From: Vicinamibacteria bacterium
GTDB lineage: Bacteria > Acidobacteriota > Vicinamibacteria > Vicinamibacterales > UBA8438
Direction of reading: 5' to 3'
DNA: 44,916 nt
Assembly (NCBI GenBank): GCA_022820675.1
Contig: JAJEFC010000187.1
Location: 1-44,916 of the forward strand
Part shown: positions 1 through 8,222 of the stretch, one piece after another
Layout of the letters: each line of letters opens with the position of its first letter
Numbering within the stretch: the first letter of the stretch is position 1
Notes under the pieces: generated by a model
Database searches by the model: none
The model's input: the letters and a program-made list of their open reading frames with translations, nothing else
What the model was told of the DNA's origin: nothing
Position numbers and translations under genes: made by a program

Positions 1-436
1 CGAAACGCGCGTCGTCAACGAACTGCAGGTGTCCCGGACTCCGGTGCGCGAAGCGCTGGTCTGGCTGTCGTCCGACGGCCTGGTCACGATCCTGCCCAAC
101 CGCGGCGCCCTCGTCACGCCGGGCTGGCCGAGTGTCGTCCGCCCGCCCCGGCGGCGCCGTGGCAGGCGCCGCTCCGGCGGGCGCGGCCGTGGCAGGGGCG
201 ATGCGCCCGAGCACGGCCCCGACCTCCAGGCCGTCCGCACCCGGTGCGACGCGAAGGTCGCACAGGACGCCGGCGGCCGGGGCCTCCAGCTCGACGGTGG
301 TCTTGTCGGTCTCGACCTCGGCGACAGGCTCACCCGCCTCGACCCGCTCGCCCTCCCGCTTCAGCCACGCCCCGAACTTGACCGACGTGACGGAATCGGC
401 CAGCCGGGGAAGTCGAATCTCGGTCGTCTCCGCCAT
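1..436 (-). CDS. Dihydrolipoamide acyltransferase (E2), N-terminal lipoyl domain, partial
   Basis: The ATG at 436 opens a lipoyl domain of about 80 residues: MAETTEIRLPRLADSV at the N-terminus, the lipoylation loop VETDKTTVELEAP with Lys45 in the position that carries lipoate, and the closing strand LEVGAVLGRIAP. An Ala/Pro-rich linker follows (to about base 150), as expected before a peripheral-subunit-binding domain. The frame stays open to the window edge, but its last 50 codons do not look like E2 and lie opposite the GntR fragment. The E1 gene at 2082-4460 on the same strand is the natural partner: together they would decarboxylate a 2-oxoacid and transfer the acyl group to CoA. A catalytic acyltransferase domain is not visible here. 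No strong ribosome-binding site precedes the start. Confidence 0.75.
   Translation of the reverse strand, partial: MAETTEIRLPRLADSVTSVKFGAWLKREGERVEAGEPVAEVETDKTTVELEAPAAGVLCDLRVAPGADGLEVGAVLGRIAPATAAPAGAAPATAPPGRADDTRPARRDEGAAVGQDRDQAVGRQPDQRFAHRSPGHLQFVDDARF
2..121 (+). pseudogene. GntR/FadR-type winged-helix DNA-binding fragment, truncated at both ends
   Basis: The frame beginning at base 2 reads like the recognition part of a GntR-family repressor: VSRTPVREAL (the classic recognition-helix motif) followed by LVTILPNRGALVTP, the wing. The N-terminal helix is cut by the window edge. After the proline at 119-121 the frame turns into low-complexity R/G/P-rich sequence with no ligand-binding (FCD or UTRA) domain, so this cannot be a complete regulator. 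The opposite strand of the same stretch is the open continuation of a lipoyl-domain gene. Either a remnant of a regulator abuts the E2 gene, or two unrelated DNA pieces have been joined near base 120-150. The family call is firm from the motif; the status as remnant versus artefact is not resolved. Confidence 0.6.
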
Positions 437-564
437 CCCGTTCCCGCCGGGGAATCCTCTCGTGGTCCGCCGGCCCGGGCGACCCCGACACCGGCTGGAC
501 GGATCGACCGGCGCCCGCGGACCGGCCAAAGCGTATCGCAATCCGCGGCCGGTGACGCGGCCGC

Positions 565-1233
565 TCATGCACCCGGTTCGGGGGCGTCGAACACCGCGTC
601 CACGTCGGCGGCGAATCCGTCGAGCAGGGGCGACACGGCCCTGTCGCCGCGGCCGTATGCGCCATGCTCGACGTAGACCTCCCCTTCCAGCGCGAGCACG
701 GTGATCGTCTCGTCGCGGGGGTCGACGATCCAGTACTCGGGAATCCCCGCCTCGGCGTAGTCGGCGCGCTTCTCGACCAGGTCCCGATCGGGATCGTCCG
801 GACTGACGACCTCGGCCACCAGATCCGCGCCGAGCCAGTATCGATCCTGGTAGCGGGGGTCCGAGCGCTCGCGCAACATCAGCAGGTCGGGCTCGCGGTA
901 CTTGCCCTCCCGGACGCGCATCCGCAACGCGGAGACCATCGCGACGCCGCCTCGCGGCCGGAGATGGTCGTGGAACAGACGATAGAGGAAGAGGAGAACC
1001 GCCTGGTGAGTGGACGTCGGCATGGGCAGTGCCTCGATGCGCCCGTCGGTGAACTCGACGAGACGGCGGCTGCGATCGGTGAGCCACAGGTAGGCCTCGT
1101 CGCTCCAGCACCCTTGGCGCGGCAGGAGGTCGCACAGCAGTGCGCCGAGCGCCGCCTGCGAAGTGGCCGCGGCCGCACTCGTCGCGGTCGCAGTCTTCTC
1201 GGCCGCCGCGACCGGCGCGGTCGCCTCAGTCAT
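565..1233 (-). CDS. Uma2 family protein (PD-(D/E)XK nuclease fold)
   Basis: A 222-residue protein, the usual Uma2 length plus an Ala-rich N-terminus of about 30 residues. The nuclease-fold signature is complete: a YREPDLLML strand with the metal-binding Asp, LVAEVVSPDD with the acidic strand, then DLVEKRADYAEAGIPEYW and IVDP, the conserved Lys/Tyr helix and following strand. Uma2 proteins are related to restriction-endonuclease folds and are expanded in cyanobacteria and some acidobacteria; their biological role is not established. The ATG at 1233 was chosen over upstream starts because the upstream extension is Arg/Cys-rich and unlike the family, and AAGGGCGGG lies just before it. It is divergent from a second Uma2 gene 239 bp away. 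Confidence 0.85.
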   Translation of the reverse strand: MTEATAPVAAAEKTATATSAAAATSQAALGALLCDLLPRQGCWSDEAYLWLTDRSRRLVEFTDGRIEALPMPTSTHQAVLLFLYRLFHDHLRPRGGVAMVSALRMRVREGKYREPDLLMLRERSDPRYQDRYWLGADLVAEVVSPDDPDRDLVEKRADYAEAGIPEYWIVDPRDETITVLALEGEVYVEHGAYGRGDRAVSPLLDGFAADVDAVFDAPEPGA

Positions 1234-1472
1234 GTCGCCCGCCCTTTCGCATCTTGCTGCTCCACGCTCATGCCGACTCGCTACGGCTTCCTCGCACCCG
1301 GATTCCCCTTCACACCGATGCCCGCTCCGCACCCGCCGGCAGCGCAACGCAAACCCGACACCATCATACAGGCCGCGCGGGAGCAGCCGGTGCGCGACGC
1401 GCGTGGTGTGCCCCGCAGCTCGAACCCGGCAGGTGGTAATGTGACAGTACAGCAGCGAAGAGGCCTGATGAC

Positions 1473-2054
1473 ATGGCACGAACGGCAGTGAGTCGAAACG
1501 ACGCTCCTGCAGCGGCGCCCGCGACCTACCAGGACGTGCTGGACGCGCCTGCGCATCGCGTGGCCGAGATCGTCGACGGCGCCCTGCACACCAACCCGCG
1601 GCCGGCCGCGCCGCATACGCGGGCCAGCTCGTCCCTGGGGGTGAAGATCGGCGGTCCCTTCGACTACGACCGCGGCGGCCCCGGCGGGTGGTGGATCCTC
1701 GACGAGCCGGAGCTGCATCTCGGCGACGACGTCCTGGTCCCGGACCTGGCGGGCTGGCGCCGGGAGCGAATGCCGACCTACCCTGACACGGCGTACTTCA
1801 CGCTGGCGCCGGACTGGGCGTGCGAGGTGCTGTCCGCCTCGACCCGAAGGCTCGATCTCCACGGCAAGCGTCCGATCTATGCCCGCGAGGGCGTCGGGCA
1901 TCTGTGGCTCGTGGATCCGGAGGACCGGACCCTGGAGGCGTTCGAGCTGCGCTCGGGCGAATGGGTGCTGATTGCGACCGCGAAGGACGACGACTCGGTG
2001 TGCATCCGCCCCTTCGATGCCGTTACCTTCAGCCTTGGGGATCTCTGGCCCTGA
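1473..2054 (+). CDS. Uma2 family protein (PD-(D/E)XK nuclease fold), second copy
   Basis: A 193-residue protein with the short standard Uma2 layout. Visible motifs are VLVPDLAGWRRER (the Asp strand), DWACEVLSAS (the Glu strand), then LHGKRPIYAREGVGHLWLVD, corresponding to the Lys/Tyr helix and the strand after it. It begins YQDVLDAPAHRVAEIVDGAL, typical of this family. It belongs to a different Uma2 branch from the divergent neighbour at 565-1233: the GVGHLWLVDPEDRTLEAF form rather than EYWIVDP. The two genes share a 239-bp intergenic region that should hold both promoters. They sit between the E1 and E2 genes of a 2-oxoacid dehydrogenase. The stop is 27 bp from the converging end of the E1 gene. 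Confidence 0.85.
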   Translation: MARTAVSRNDAPAAAPATYQDVLDAPAHRVAEIVDGALHTNPRPAAPHTRASSSLGVKIGGPFDYDRGGPGGWWILDEPELHLGDDVLVPDLAGWRRERMPTYPDTAYFTLAPDWACEVLSASTRRLDLHGKRPIYAREGVGHLWLVDPEDRTLEAFELRSGEWVLIATAKDDDSVCIRPFDAVTFSLGDLWP

Positions 2055-2081
2055 AATGGCGCTTCATCCGCCTCACGTCGT

Positions 2082-4460
2082 TCAGCTGCCCGCCAGGGTC
2101 CCCACGCACAGCCGCGCGGCGGCGTCGAGGATGGCGTCGACGTCGAGTCCGCAAGCGCGGTAGAGGTCGGGGATGTCGCCCGACTGCCCGAACTGGGTGA
2201 CCCCGAGCGGCTGCACCCGGTGCCGGCCGACCGAGCCCAGCCAGGACAGGGTCGCGGGATGGCCGTCGAGCACGGTGACGAGCCCGGCCGCGGGGGCGAG
2301 CGGCTCGAGCAGCCGCCGCACGCGAGCCCGTTCGGGCCGCCCTGCCCTGACTGCCTGCATCCAGCCCTGCTGCAGCCGATCCGCGGAGGTGACCACCAGC
2401 ACCCCCGCACCCGGCAGGTCCTCGGCGATCTGCCGGTGGGCCTCCACCGCCTCGACGACCACCGGCCCCGACGCGACGATCGCGAGCTCGGCCCCAGGCC
2501 CGGGGGGAACGAGCCAGTAGCCGCCGTCAACGATGCCGGCCCGGTCGGCGGGCGTGAGCTCGCGCCGCGGCTGCGCGAGCGGCCGGGTCGACAGCCGCAG
2601 GTAGACGGCGCCGCCGTCATCGGCCTGGACGTGCTCGAAGCTCCAGCGCAGAATCTCGGTCAGCTCGTCCACGTAGGCCGGCTCGAACGAGGTCAGGCCC
2701 GGTTGCCCCATGCCGATGAGGGGCGTCACCACCGACTGGTGGGCGCCCCCCTCGGGGGCGAGGCTGACCCCCGACGGGGTGGCGACCAGGATGAAGCGCG
2801 CATCCTGGTAGCAGGCGTAGTTGAGGGCGTCGAGGCCGCGGCTGATGAACGGGTCGTAGAGGGTGCCCACCGGCAGCAGCCGGGTCCCGAAGAGCGGCCC
2901 CGTCAGGCCCAGCGCGGCGAGCAGCACGAAGAGGTTGTTCTCGGCGATGCCCAGCTCGAGGTGCTGGCCCTTCGGCCCCATCGTCCAGTCCTGGGCCGAC
3001 AGGGGCCGGTCGCCCCGGAACGCGTCGGCCTGCGCCGAGCGGGCGAAGACGCCGCGGCGGTTGACCCAGCCCCCGAGATTCGTGGACACCGTGACGTCGG
3101 GCGAGGTGGTCACGATGCGGTCGGCGAGGTCGGGATGCCGGCGCGCGACGTCCGCGAGCACGCGGCCGAAACCGGCCTGGGTCGACAGGGGGTCGCCGGG
3201 AGGCACCTCGATCTCGGCCGGCACCGCGATGCGCGGGGCGTCGTGGCGGCGCGTCGCGGCCTGGTTGAACGGCACCGCGTCGAGGAACGCCTGCAGCGTC
3301 TCCGGCGGAACGTCGAGCCCCGCGAGCGGGTCCCACTCGTCGCCCTCGGCGATGCCCATCGCGTCGCGGAGGGCCGCGATCTGCTGCGGATTGGTCAGTC
3401 CCGAGTGGTTGTCCTTGTGCCCCTCGAACGGCAGCCCGTGCCCCTTGATGGTGTAGGCGATGAAGCACGTCGGGACGTCGTCCTGCGCGGCGCGGTGGAA
3501 CGCCTCGCGCACGGTGTCGAGGTCGTGGCCGGCGAGGTTGGTCATCAACTGGTGGAGCGCCTCGTCGTCGTGCTCGTCGAGCAGCTCGCGGATGCCCCCG
3601 GTGTCTCCCAGGTCGCTCACCAGCCGCGACCGCCACGCCGCGCCCCCCTGGTAGGCGAGGGCCGAGTAGGTCGAGTTGGGGCAGTCGTCGATCCACCGGC
3701 GGAGGGCGCCGCCCCCCCGCCGCGTGAACGCCGCCTCGAGGCGGTGGCCGTACTTCAGGGTGACGACCCGCCACTCCATCGTCTCGAAGACGGTGTCGAG
3801 GCGGTGGAAGAACCGGTCGGCGACGATGGCGTCGAGGCTCTGGCGGTTGTAGTCGATGATCCACCAGACGTCGGTGACGCGGTGCTTCCACGCCTCCAGC
3901 AGCGCCTCGAAGACGTTCCCCTCGTCGAACTCGGCGTCGCCGGCGATCGCGATCATCCGCCCCGGCGGGGCATCGTCGGGGGCGAGCCCGCGCGTGCGCA
4001 GGAACTGCTGGGCGAGAGCCGCGAAGCTCGTCATCGCCACCCCCATCCCGACCGACCCGGTCGAGATGTCCACGTCGTCCTTGTCCTTCGTGCGGGAAGG
4101 ATAGGACTGGGCCCCGCCGAACGCCCGGAACCGCTCGAGCTGGTCGCGGGTCTGGTTGCCGAGCAGGTACTGGATGGCGTGGAAGACGGGGCTGCCGTGG
4201 GGCTTGACCGCGACCCGGTCGGCGGGGCGGAGGAGGTCGAAGTAGAGCGCGGTCATCAGCGTGACCATCGACGCGCACGACGCCTGGTGGCCGCCGACCT
4301 TGAGGCCGTCGCGGCTCGCCCGCACGTGGTTGGCGTGATGGATCATCCAGGTGCTGAGCCACAGCACCTTGCGCTCGATGGCGGCGAGACACCGGGCGGC
4401 GTCGTCCGCGGGCGCCCCGGACGGCGCGTCCGAAGGCGGCAACGAAGGTAAGGCGGTCAT
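2082..4460 (-). CDS. Thiamine-diphosphate-dependent 2-oxoacid dehydrogenase E1, homodimeric (AceE/transketolase-like)
   Basis: A 792-residue protein, shorter than classical AceE (about 890) but with the same order of domains: N-terminal ThDP/pyrophosphate domain, central pyrimidine-binding transketolase domain and C-terminal transketolase-like domain. The ThDP-Mg site is seen as GDAEFDEGN (near residue 175) followed by WWIIDYNRQSLD, equivalent to the GDGE...NLQRLD pattern of AceE. Other AceE-like landmarks are GLKVGGHQASCASM, IKGHGLPFEGHKDNHSG and LGIAENNLFVLLAALG. It would decarboxylate pyruvate or a longer 2-oxoacid and reductively acylate lipoate on E2; the substrate cannot be told from sequence. 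The E2 start lies downstream on the same strand but is separated by two Uma2 genes. The start has only a weak AGGG before it. Confidence 0.82.
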   Translation of the reverse strand: MTALPSLPPSDAPSGAPADDAARCLAAIERKVLWLSTWMIHHANHVRASRDGLKVGGHQASCASMVTLMTALYFDLLRPADRVAVKPHGSPVFHAIQYLLGNQTRDQLERFRAFGGAQSYPSRTKDKDDVDISTGSVGMGVAMTSFAALAQQFLRTRGLAPDDAPPGRMIAIAGDAEFDEGNVFEALLEAWKHRVTDVWWIIDYNRQSLDAIVADRFFHRLDTVFETMEWRVVTLKYGHRLEAAFTRRGGGALRRWIDDCPNSTYSALAYQGGAAWRSRLVSDLGDTGGIRELLDEHDDEALHQLMTNLAGHDLDTVREAFHRAAQDDVPTCFIAYTIKGHGLPFEGHKDNHSGLTNPQQIAALRDAMGIAEGDEWDPLAGLDVPPETLQAFLDAVPFNQAATRRHDAPRIAVPAEIEVPPGDPLSTQAGFGRVLADVARRHPDLADRIVTTSPDVTVSTNLGGWVNRRGVFARSAQADAFRGDRPLSAQDWTMGPKGQHLELGIAENNLFVLLAALGLTGPLFGTRLLPVGTLYDPFISRGLDALNYACYQDARFILVATPSGVSLAPEGGAHQSVVTPLIGMGQPGLTSFEPAYVDELTEILRWSFEHVQADDGGAVYLRLSTRPLAQPRRELTPADRAGIVDGGYWLVPPGPGAELAIVASGPVVVEAVEAHRQIAEDLPGAGVLVVTSADRLQQGWMQAVRAGRPERARVRRLLEPLAPAAGLVTVLDGHPATLSWLGSVGRHRVQPLGVTQFGQSGDIPDLYRACGLDVDAILDAAARLCVGTLAGS

Positions 4461-4718
4461 CGCCCTGTGTCGTATCGGGATTGCGGGCGCCGAGCCCCTC
4501 GCGCGGCCGGCCCCAACCGTCCGCGCCTGCCGCCCGATCGCCCCTCAGCCGTCCGCACCGCCCGGCACGCCGCGCGGCAGGACCATCGTCGCCGGCCCGG
4601 GAATCGTCGCCGTGCGAGGTTCGCGCGACCGAACTCCGGAAACGACCGCAGGGTCGCGCTGCGACCTCCGATGCGCCCGGCCCGCCTCCAGGCGTCGGCG
4701 CCGTTGCGGGGCGGACGC
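4461..4718. other. Intergenic spacer between acyl-CoA synthetase and E1
   Basis: These 258 bases lie between two same-strand genes. I see no convincing protein, hairpin or repeat. The long spacing means E1 may have its own promoter rather than relying on the synthetase transcript. Confidence 0.4.
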
Positions 4719-6290
4719 CTACTGCGTCGCGATGGCGGCGCGGCCGCTCCGCAGGACGTACTTCTGGATCTTGCCCGTCGCGGTCTTCGGCAGCTCCTCC
4801 ACGAACCGGATCTTCCGCGGCACCTTGAAGTGCGCCATCCGCTCGCGCGCCCAGGCGATCAGGTCGGCCTCGCCCGGCGCCGCGCCGGGGGCGGCCACCA
4901 CGAACGCGTGGGGGGTCTCGCCCCACTTCTCGTCGGGCATGCCGACCACCGCGACCTCCTGGATGCCGGGATGGCGCATCAGCACGCCCTCGACCTCCAC
5001 CGAGGAGATGTTCTCGCCGCCGCTGATGATGACGTCCTTGAACCGGTCGCGGATCTCGAGATAGCCGTCGGGGTGCACGACGGCGGCGTCGCCGCTGCGG
5101 AACCACCCGCCCCGCATCGCCTTCGCGGTGGCCTCGGGGTCGTTGTAGTAGCCCTCCATGACCACGTTGCCGCGCACCACGATCTCGCCCAGGGTCTGCG
5201 CGTCGCGGGGGACGGGGCGGTCCTCCTCGTCGAAGACCTGCAGCTCGCCCGACGTGATCAGCTCCACCCCCTGGCGGGCCTTGACGACCGAACGGTCGGC
5301 CGGCGACAGCCCCCCGTGCTCGGGCCGCGGCTCGCACACGGTGATGAACGGGGCGGTCTCGGTGAGGCCGTAGACGTGAGTCAGGTCCCACCCGAACTCG
5401 CCCTCGACCCGCTGAATCGTGGCCGCGGCGGGCGGGGCCCCCGCCGTCACCACCCGCACGCCGGCCGGCACCGTCCCCCGCTGCCCGGCCGGACACCCGG
5501 CCAGCCCGATGAGCACGGTGGGGGCCGCGCACAGCATGGTCACGCCCTCGTCCCGGATCAGCCCGAAGGCCTGCACCGGGTCGACCTTGCGGAGGCAGAC
5601 GTGTGCGCCCCCGACCGCGGTGACGACCCACACGAACGTCCACCCGTTGGCGTGGAACATCGGCAGCGTCCACAGGTACCGGTCCGCGCAGGTCATCGGG
5701 AGGTGCACCAGGGTCCCCACCGCGTTCATGTACGCGTTGCGGTGGGTGATCATCACCCCCTTGGGGCGCGAGGTCGTGCCGCTCGTGTAGTTGATGGTCA
5801 GCAGGTCGCGCTCGTCGACCGGCGGCCGGTCCACCGCCCCCGACTCCGCATCGCGCAACCCCCGGTGGTCGAGCCAGCCGTCGCGGGCGCCCTCGAGGGC
5901 CACCCAATGCTCGACGCCGGGGCACTCGCCGCGGATCTCGTCGACGGCGTCGAGGAACTCGGCGTGGGCGCAGACCGCCTTCGCCCCGGAGTGCCGGACG
6001 ATGTAGGCGATCTCCTGCGGCTTGAGCCGGAAGTTGATGGGGACGAGGACCGCGCCGATCTGCGGCACCGCGTAGAACGACTCGAGGTGCGACGCGGTGT
6101 TCAGCGACAGGTACGCGACGCGGTCGCCCTTGCGCACCCCGAGCCGCTGCAGCGCCGCCGACCACCGGTCGCACCGGTCGAAGAACTGCGCGTAGGTCAG
6201 GCGGTCGCCGCCGTCCACCACGCACTCGCGGTCGGGGTAGAGCGCCCGCGAGCGGCGCTGGAACTCGAGCGGCGTGAGCGGTGTCTCCAC
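4719..6290 (-). CDS. AMP-binding acyl-CoA synthetase
   Basis: A 523-residue adenylate-forming enzyme that activates a carboxylic acid with ATP and CoA. Motifs in order are INYTSGTTSRPKGVMITHRN (the P-loop-like A3 motif), YGLTETAPF (A5), the hinge DRFKDVIISGGENIS (A8) and PKTATGKIQKYVLR with the catalytic Lys near the C-terminus (A10). The N-terminus TPLEFQRRSRALYPDRECVV resembles short- and medium-chain or methylthiopropionate-type ligases, but the acid substrate is not decided. The start is a GTG at 6290; the protein begins directly with the family N-terminus, so no other start is likely. It precedes the E1 gene on the same strand, which suggests a shared acyl-CoA or organic acid pathway. 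Confidence 0.88.
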   Translation of the reverse strand: METPLTPLEFQRRSRALYPDRECVVDGGDRLTYAQFFDRCDRWSAALQRLGVRKGDRVAYLSLNTASHLESFYAVPQIGAVLVPINFRLKPQEIAYIVRHSGAKAVCAHAEFLDAVDEIRGECPGVEHWVALEGARDGWLDHRGLRDAESGAVDRPPVDERDLLTINYTSGTTSRPKGVMITHRNAYMNAVGTLVHLPMTCADRYLWTLPMFHANGWTFVWVVTAVGGAHVCLRKVDPVQAFGLIRDEGVTMLCAAPTVLIGLAGCPAGQRGTVPAGVRVVTAGAPPAAATIQRVEGEFGWDLTHVYGLTETAPFITVCEPRPEHGGLSPADRSVVKARQGVELITSGELQVFDEEDRPVPRDAQTLGEIVVRGNVVMEGYYNDPEATAKAMRGGWFRSGDAAVVHPDGYLEIRDRFKDVIISGGENISSVEVEGVLMRHPGIQEVAVVGMPDEKWGETPHAFVVAAPGAAPGEADLIAWARERMAHFKVPRKIRFVEELPKTATGKIQKYVLRSGRAAIATQ

Positions 6291-6587
6291 GTTACGCCGG
6301 CGTCCTCCGGGAGCCCGCGACGGAAGGCCCCGCTACATTCGAGCGGCAATGCACCCCGCCCGACAGTCGCCGCCCTCGGCTCCGATTGCCACCGAACCAG
6401 GCTGGCCGGGGGACTCCGCCGAGACCGGCGCAGACGCCCGGCTGCATGGCCCCTCGGTCGAACGAGCCCACCGCGGGCTCCCGGTGGCGCGTCACATCAC
6501 CATCTTCGGACATGGACCATGGGTTCGGGGCGCACAATCGCCGACGAACTCACCGCACGCCATATCCCAACGTCAGCCGCGGCGCAG

Positions 6588-7919
6588 CTAGTCGTCGGTC
6601 CTGCTGGCGCGCCGGTCCGCGATGATCTGCTCGTAGTCCTCGTCGGTGAGGTAGGTGATGTTCACGTGCGCGTGGTACATGTCGTCGTAGCTGCGCTGGC
6701 CCCACCCCACCCACTGCGTGTGGTCCGGGTTCGCCCGGTTCGCCTCGGTGTTGTCGTGCCACGCGGTCAGCTTGATGACCGTGCCCGCGGGCAGCACCGG
6801 GGCCGAGTCGTCGGTGTAGACGTAGTTCACGTGCCAGTTGAAGTCGAAGTTGGCGACGTGGTTCAGCATCTCGACCCGGCCGTTCGGGTAGATGGCCTCC
6901 ATGGACATCGCCTTGCCCCGGATGTGCATGTGCGGCTGGTAGTTCTCGAGCCGCGCGGGCAGGGCCAGGGGCACGTAGGCGTGGTGCACGGTCACCTTGC
7001 CGGGCGGGATGTCGAGGGTGTCCATGGCCTGGCGCACCCCGAGGGCGCCGCCGTGGACGCGGTACTTGGGCACGTAGCCCTTCGGGTGGAACCAGACGCC
7101 CACCGCGGTCGAGTCGACGAGCTCCTCGCCCACCGAGTGGTAGTGGTTGTCGAAGGCGATGCGCGAGCCCGCCTTCATCAGCTTGCCGGTGTTCTCGCGG
7201 AACACGTCGCCGATCTTGCCCACCGCGAACTCCGTCAGGTAGGTGCCCCGCCCCGGCACGTCCACCACCGCCTCGTGGTCGCCCGGCTGCTCCTCCTGCT
7301 GCAGGTAGACGACGGAGTGGTGGGTGATGCGCCGCTCCGACGGCCGCACCTCGATGCCCGACACCCACCGGTCCTCGGTCAGCCCCGTCTCCATGATCGG
7401 CTGCCACCACTGGTCCTGCCCCTCGGCGCTCTGCGTCCAGGGCTCGGAGGCGATCACGAGGTCGGGCTCGCGGTCGAAGCGCTCGGCGAGGTGCCAGACG
7501 TCGCCGTCGGGCCAGTCGACGGGCGGCGGCAGGTCGGCGGGGTTGCCGCGCGGGGCGCCGACGTCGACCCAGCGCGCGACGGTGTCGATCTCGGCGTCGC
7601 TCAGCGAGATGTCGTTCTCGAACTGCTGGATGCCGACGGTCTTGTCGAGGTGCCAGGGCGGCATGGACCGCTCGACCACCTTGGTGCGGATGGCGCGGGC
7701 CCAAGGACGCACCTCCTCGTAGCTCGTCAGGGCCATCGGCCCCATCTGGCCGGCCCGGTGGCAGCCCTGGCAGCTCCGCTGGAGGATGGGGGCCACGTCG
7801 CGGCTGAACGTGACGTCGGCGGTCTGCGCCCCAGCCGTGGCGGCGGCGCCGGCGGCCAGTGCGAACGCGGCGGCGGACAGTGCAAGCCGCGCGGGGCGGC
7901 GTCCCATGGTCTGCGTCAT
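6588..7919 (-). CDS. Exported c-type cytochrome fused to a copper monooxygenase-like domain
   Basis: A 443-residue protein. The ATG at 7919 is chosen because GGAG lies 8 bases upstream and a signal peptide starts there, ending at about AAATAGAQ (residue 31). A haem-binding CQGCH motif at residues 50-54 gives a class I cytochrome c domain; MPPWH further on may supply the distal ligand. The rest resembles the two-domain copper type II ascorbate-dependent monooxygenase fold (peptidylglycine hydroxylating type): ITHHSVVYL, DNHYHSVGEE and NYQPHMHIRGKAM carry His residues in the positions expected for copper ligands. Such fusions are common in acidobacteria and planctomycetes but their substrate is unknown. 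It probably acts in the periplasm. The following gene on the same strand at 8223-9089 is also exported. Confidence 0.78.
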   Translation of the reverse strand: MTQTMGRRPARLALSAAAFALAAGAAATAGAQTADVTFSRDVAPILQRSCQGCHRAGQMGPMALTSYEEVRPWARAIRTKVVERSMPPWHLDKTVGIQQFENDISLSDAEIDTVARWVDVGAPRGNPADLPPPVDWPDGDVWHLAERFDREPDLVIASEPWTQSAEGQDQWWQPIMETGLTEDRWVSGIEVRPSERRITHHSVVYLQQEEQPGDHEAVVDVPGRGTYLTEFAVGKIGDVFRENTGKLMKAGSRIAFDNHYHSVGEELVDSTAVGVWFHPKGYVPKYRVHGGALGVRQAMDTLDIPPGKVTVHHAYVPLALPARLENYQPHMHIRGKAMSMEAIYPNGRVEMLNHVANFDFNWHVNYVYTDDSAPVLPAGTVIKLTAWHDNTEANRANPDHTQWVGWGQRSYDDMYHAHVNITYLTDEDYEQIIADRRASRTDD

Positions 7920-7950
7920 CGTCTGTCTCCAGGCATTTCCCGTAGATCCG

Positions 7951-8124
7951 TCCAACCGTCCACCGTCCCGCTCCGGAACGGCGCCGTGCGGCGCACCACC
8001 GGGTCCCGATGGTTTTCTCGCCCGGACCGGCGATCGCGGGTCCCCAGGCGTCTCACGATCCGGCTCCAACCGTCCACCGTCCCGCTCCGGCACGCCGCCG
8101 TGCGGCGCACCGCCGATTCCGACC
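7951..8124. repeat. Direct repeat, two copies of about 58 bp offset by 114 bp
   Basis: Copies start at 7951 and 8065. Both begin TCCAACCGTCCACCGTCCCG and share CTCCGG, GTGCGGCGCACC and a closing TCCCGA/TTCCGA, with a few substitutions. The first copy contains a small inverted repeat GCGCC/GGCGC around GTGC. The repeats fill the space upstream of the cytochrome gene and downstream of the gene that starts at 9089. No coding role is evident, although the minus-strand frame stays open through both copies. Confidence 0.75.
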
Positions 8125-8222
8125 GTGCTCTCCGCGGCCCGACCACGCCACCCGTAGCGTAGCGGCGCAGTCCGCAACCGACCCGCGGGCGTCCGGTGTC
8201 CGACGTTGCCCGGCGCGGACGC

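Noticed and set aside
1234..1472. Transposon ends around the divergent Uma2 pair
   Set aside because: I could not find matching terminal inverted repeats or target duplications on either side of 565-2054.
6349..6591. Possible small gene (80 residues) with TACATT ten bases upstream in the spacer after the synthetase gene
   Set aside because: The product has no pattern like a protein domain and no codon-position signal that I can see; the -10-like hexamer is not enough.
4467..8162. Very long open frame (over 1200 codons) on the plus strand opposite E1 upstream region, synthetase and cytochrome genes
   Set aside because: Its product is Arg/Pro/Gly/His-rich without any domain and lies antisense to clearly functional genes; this is the usual effect of high GC on the opposite strand.
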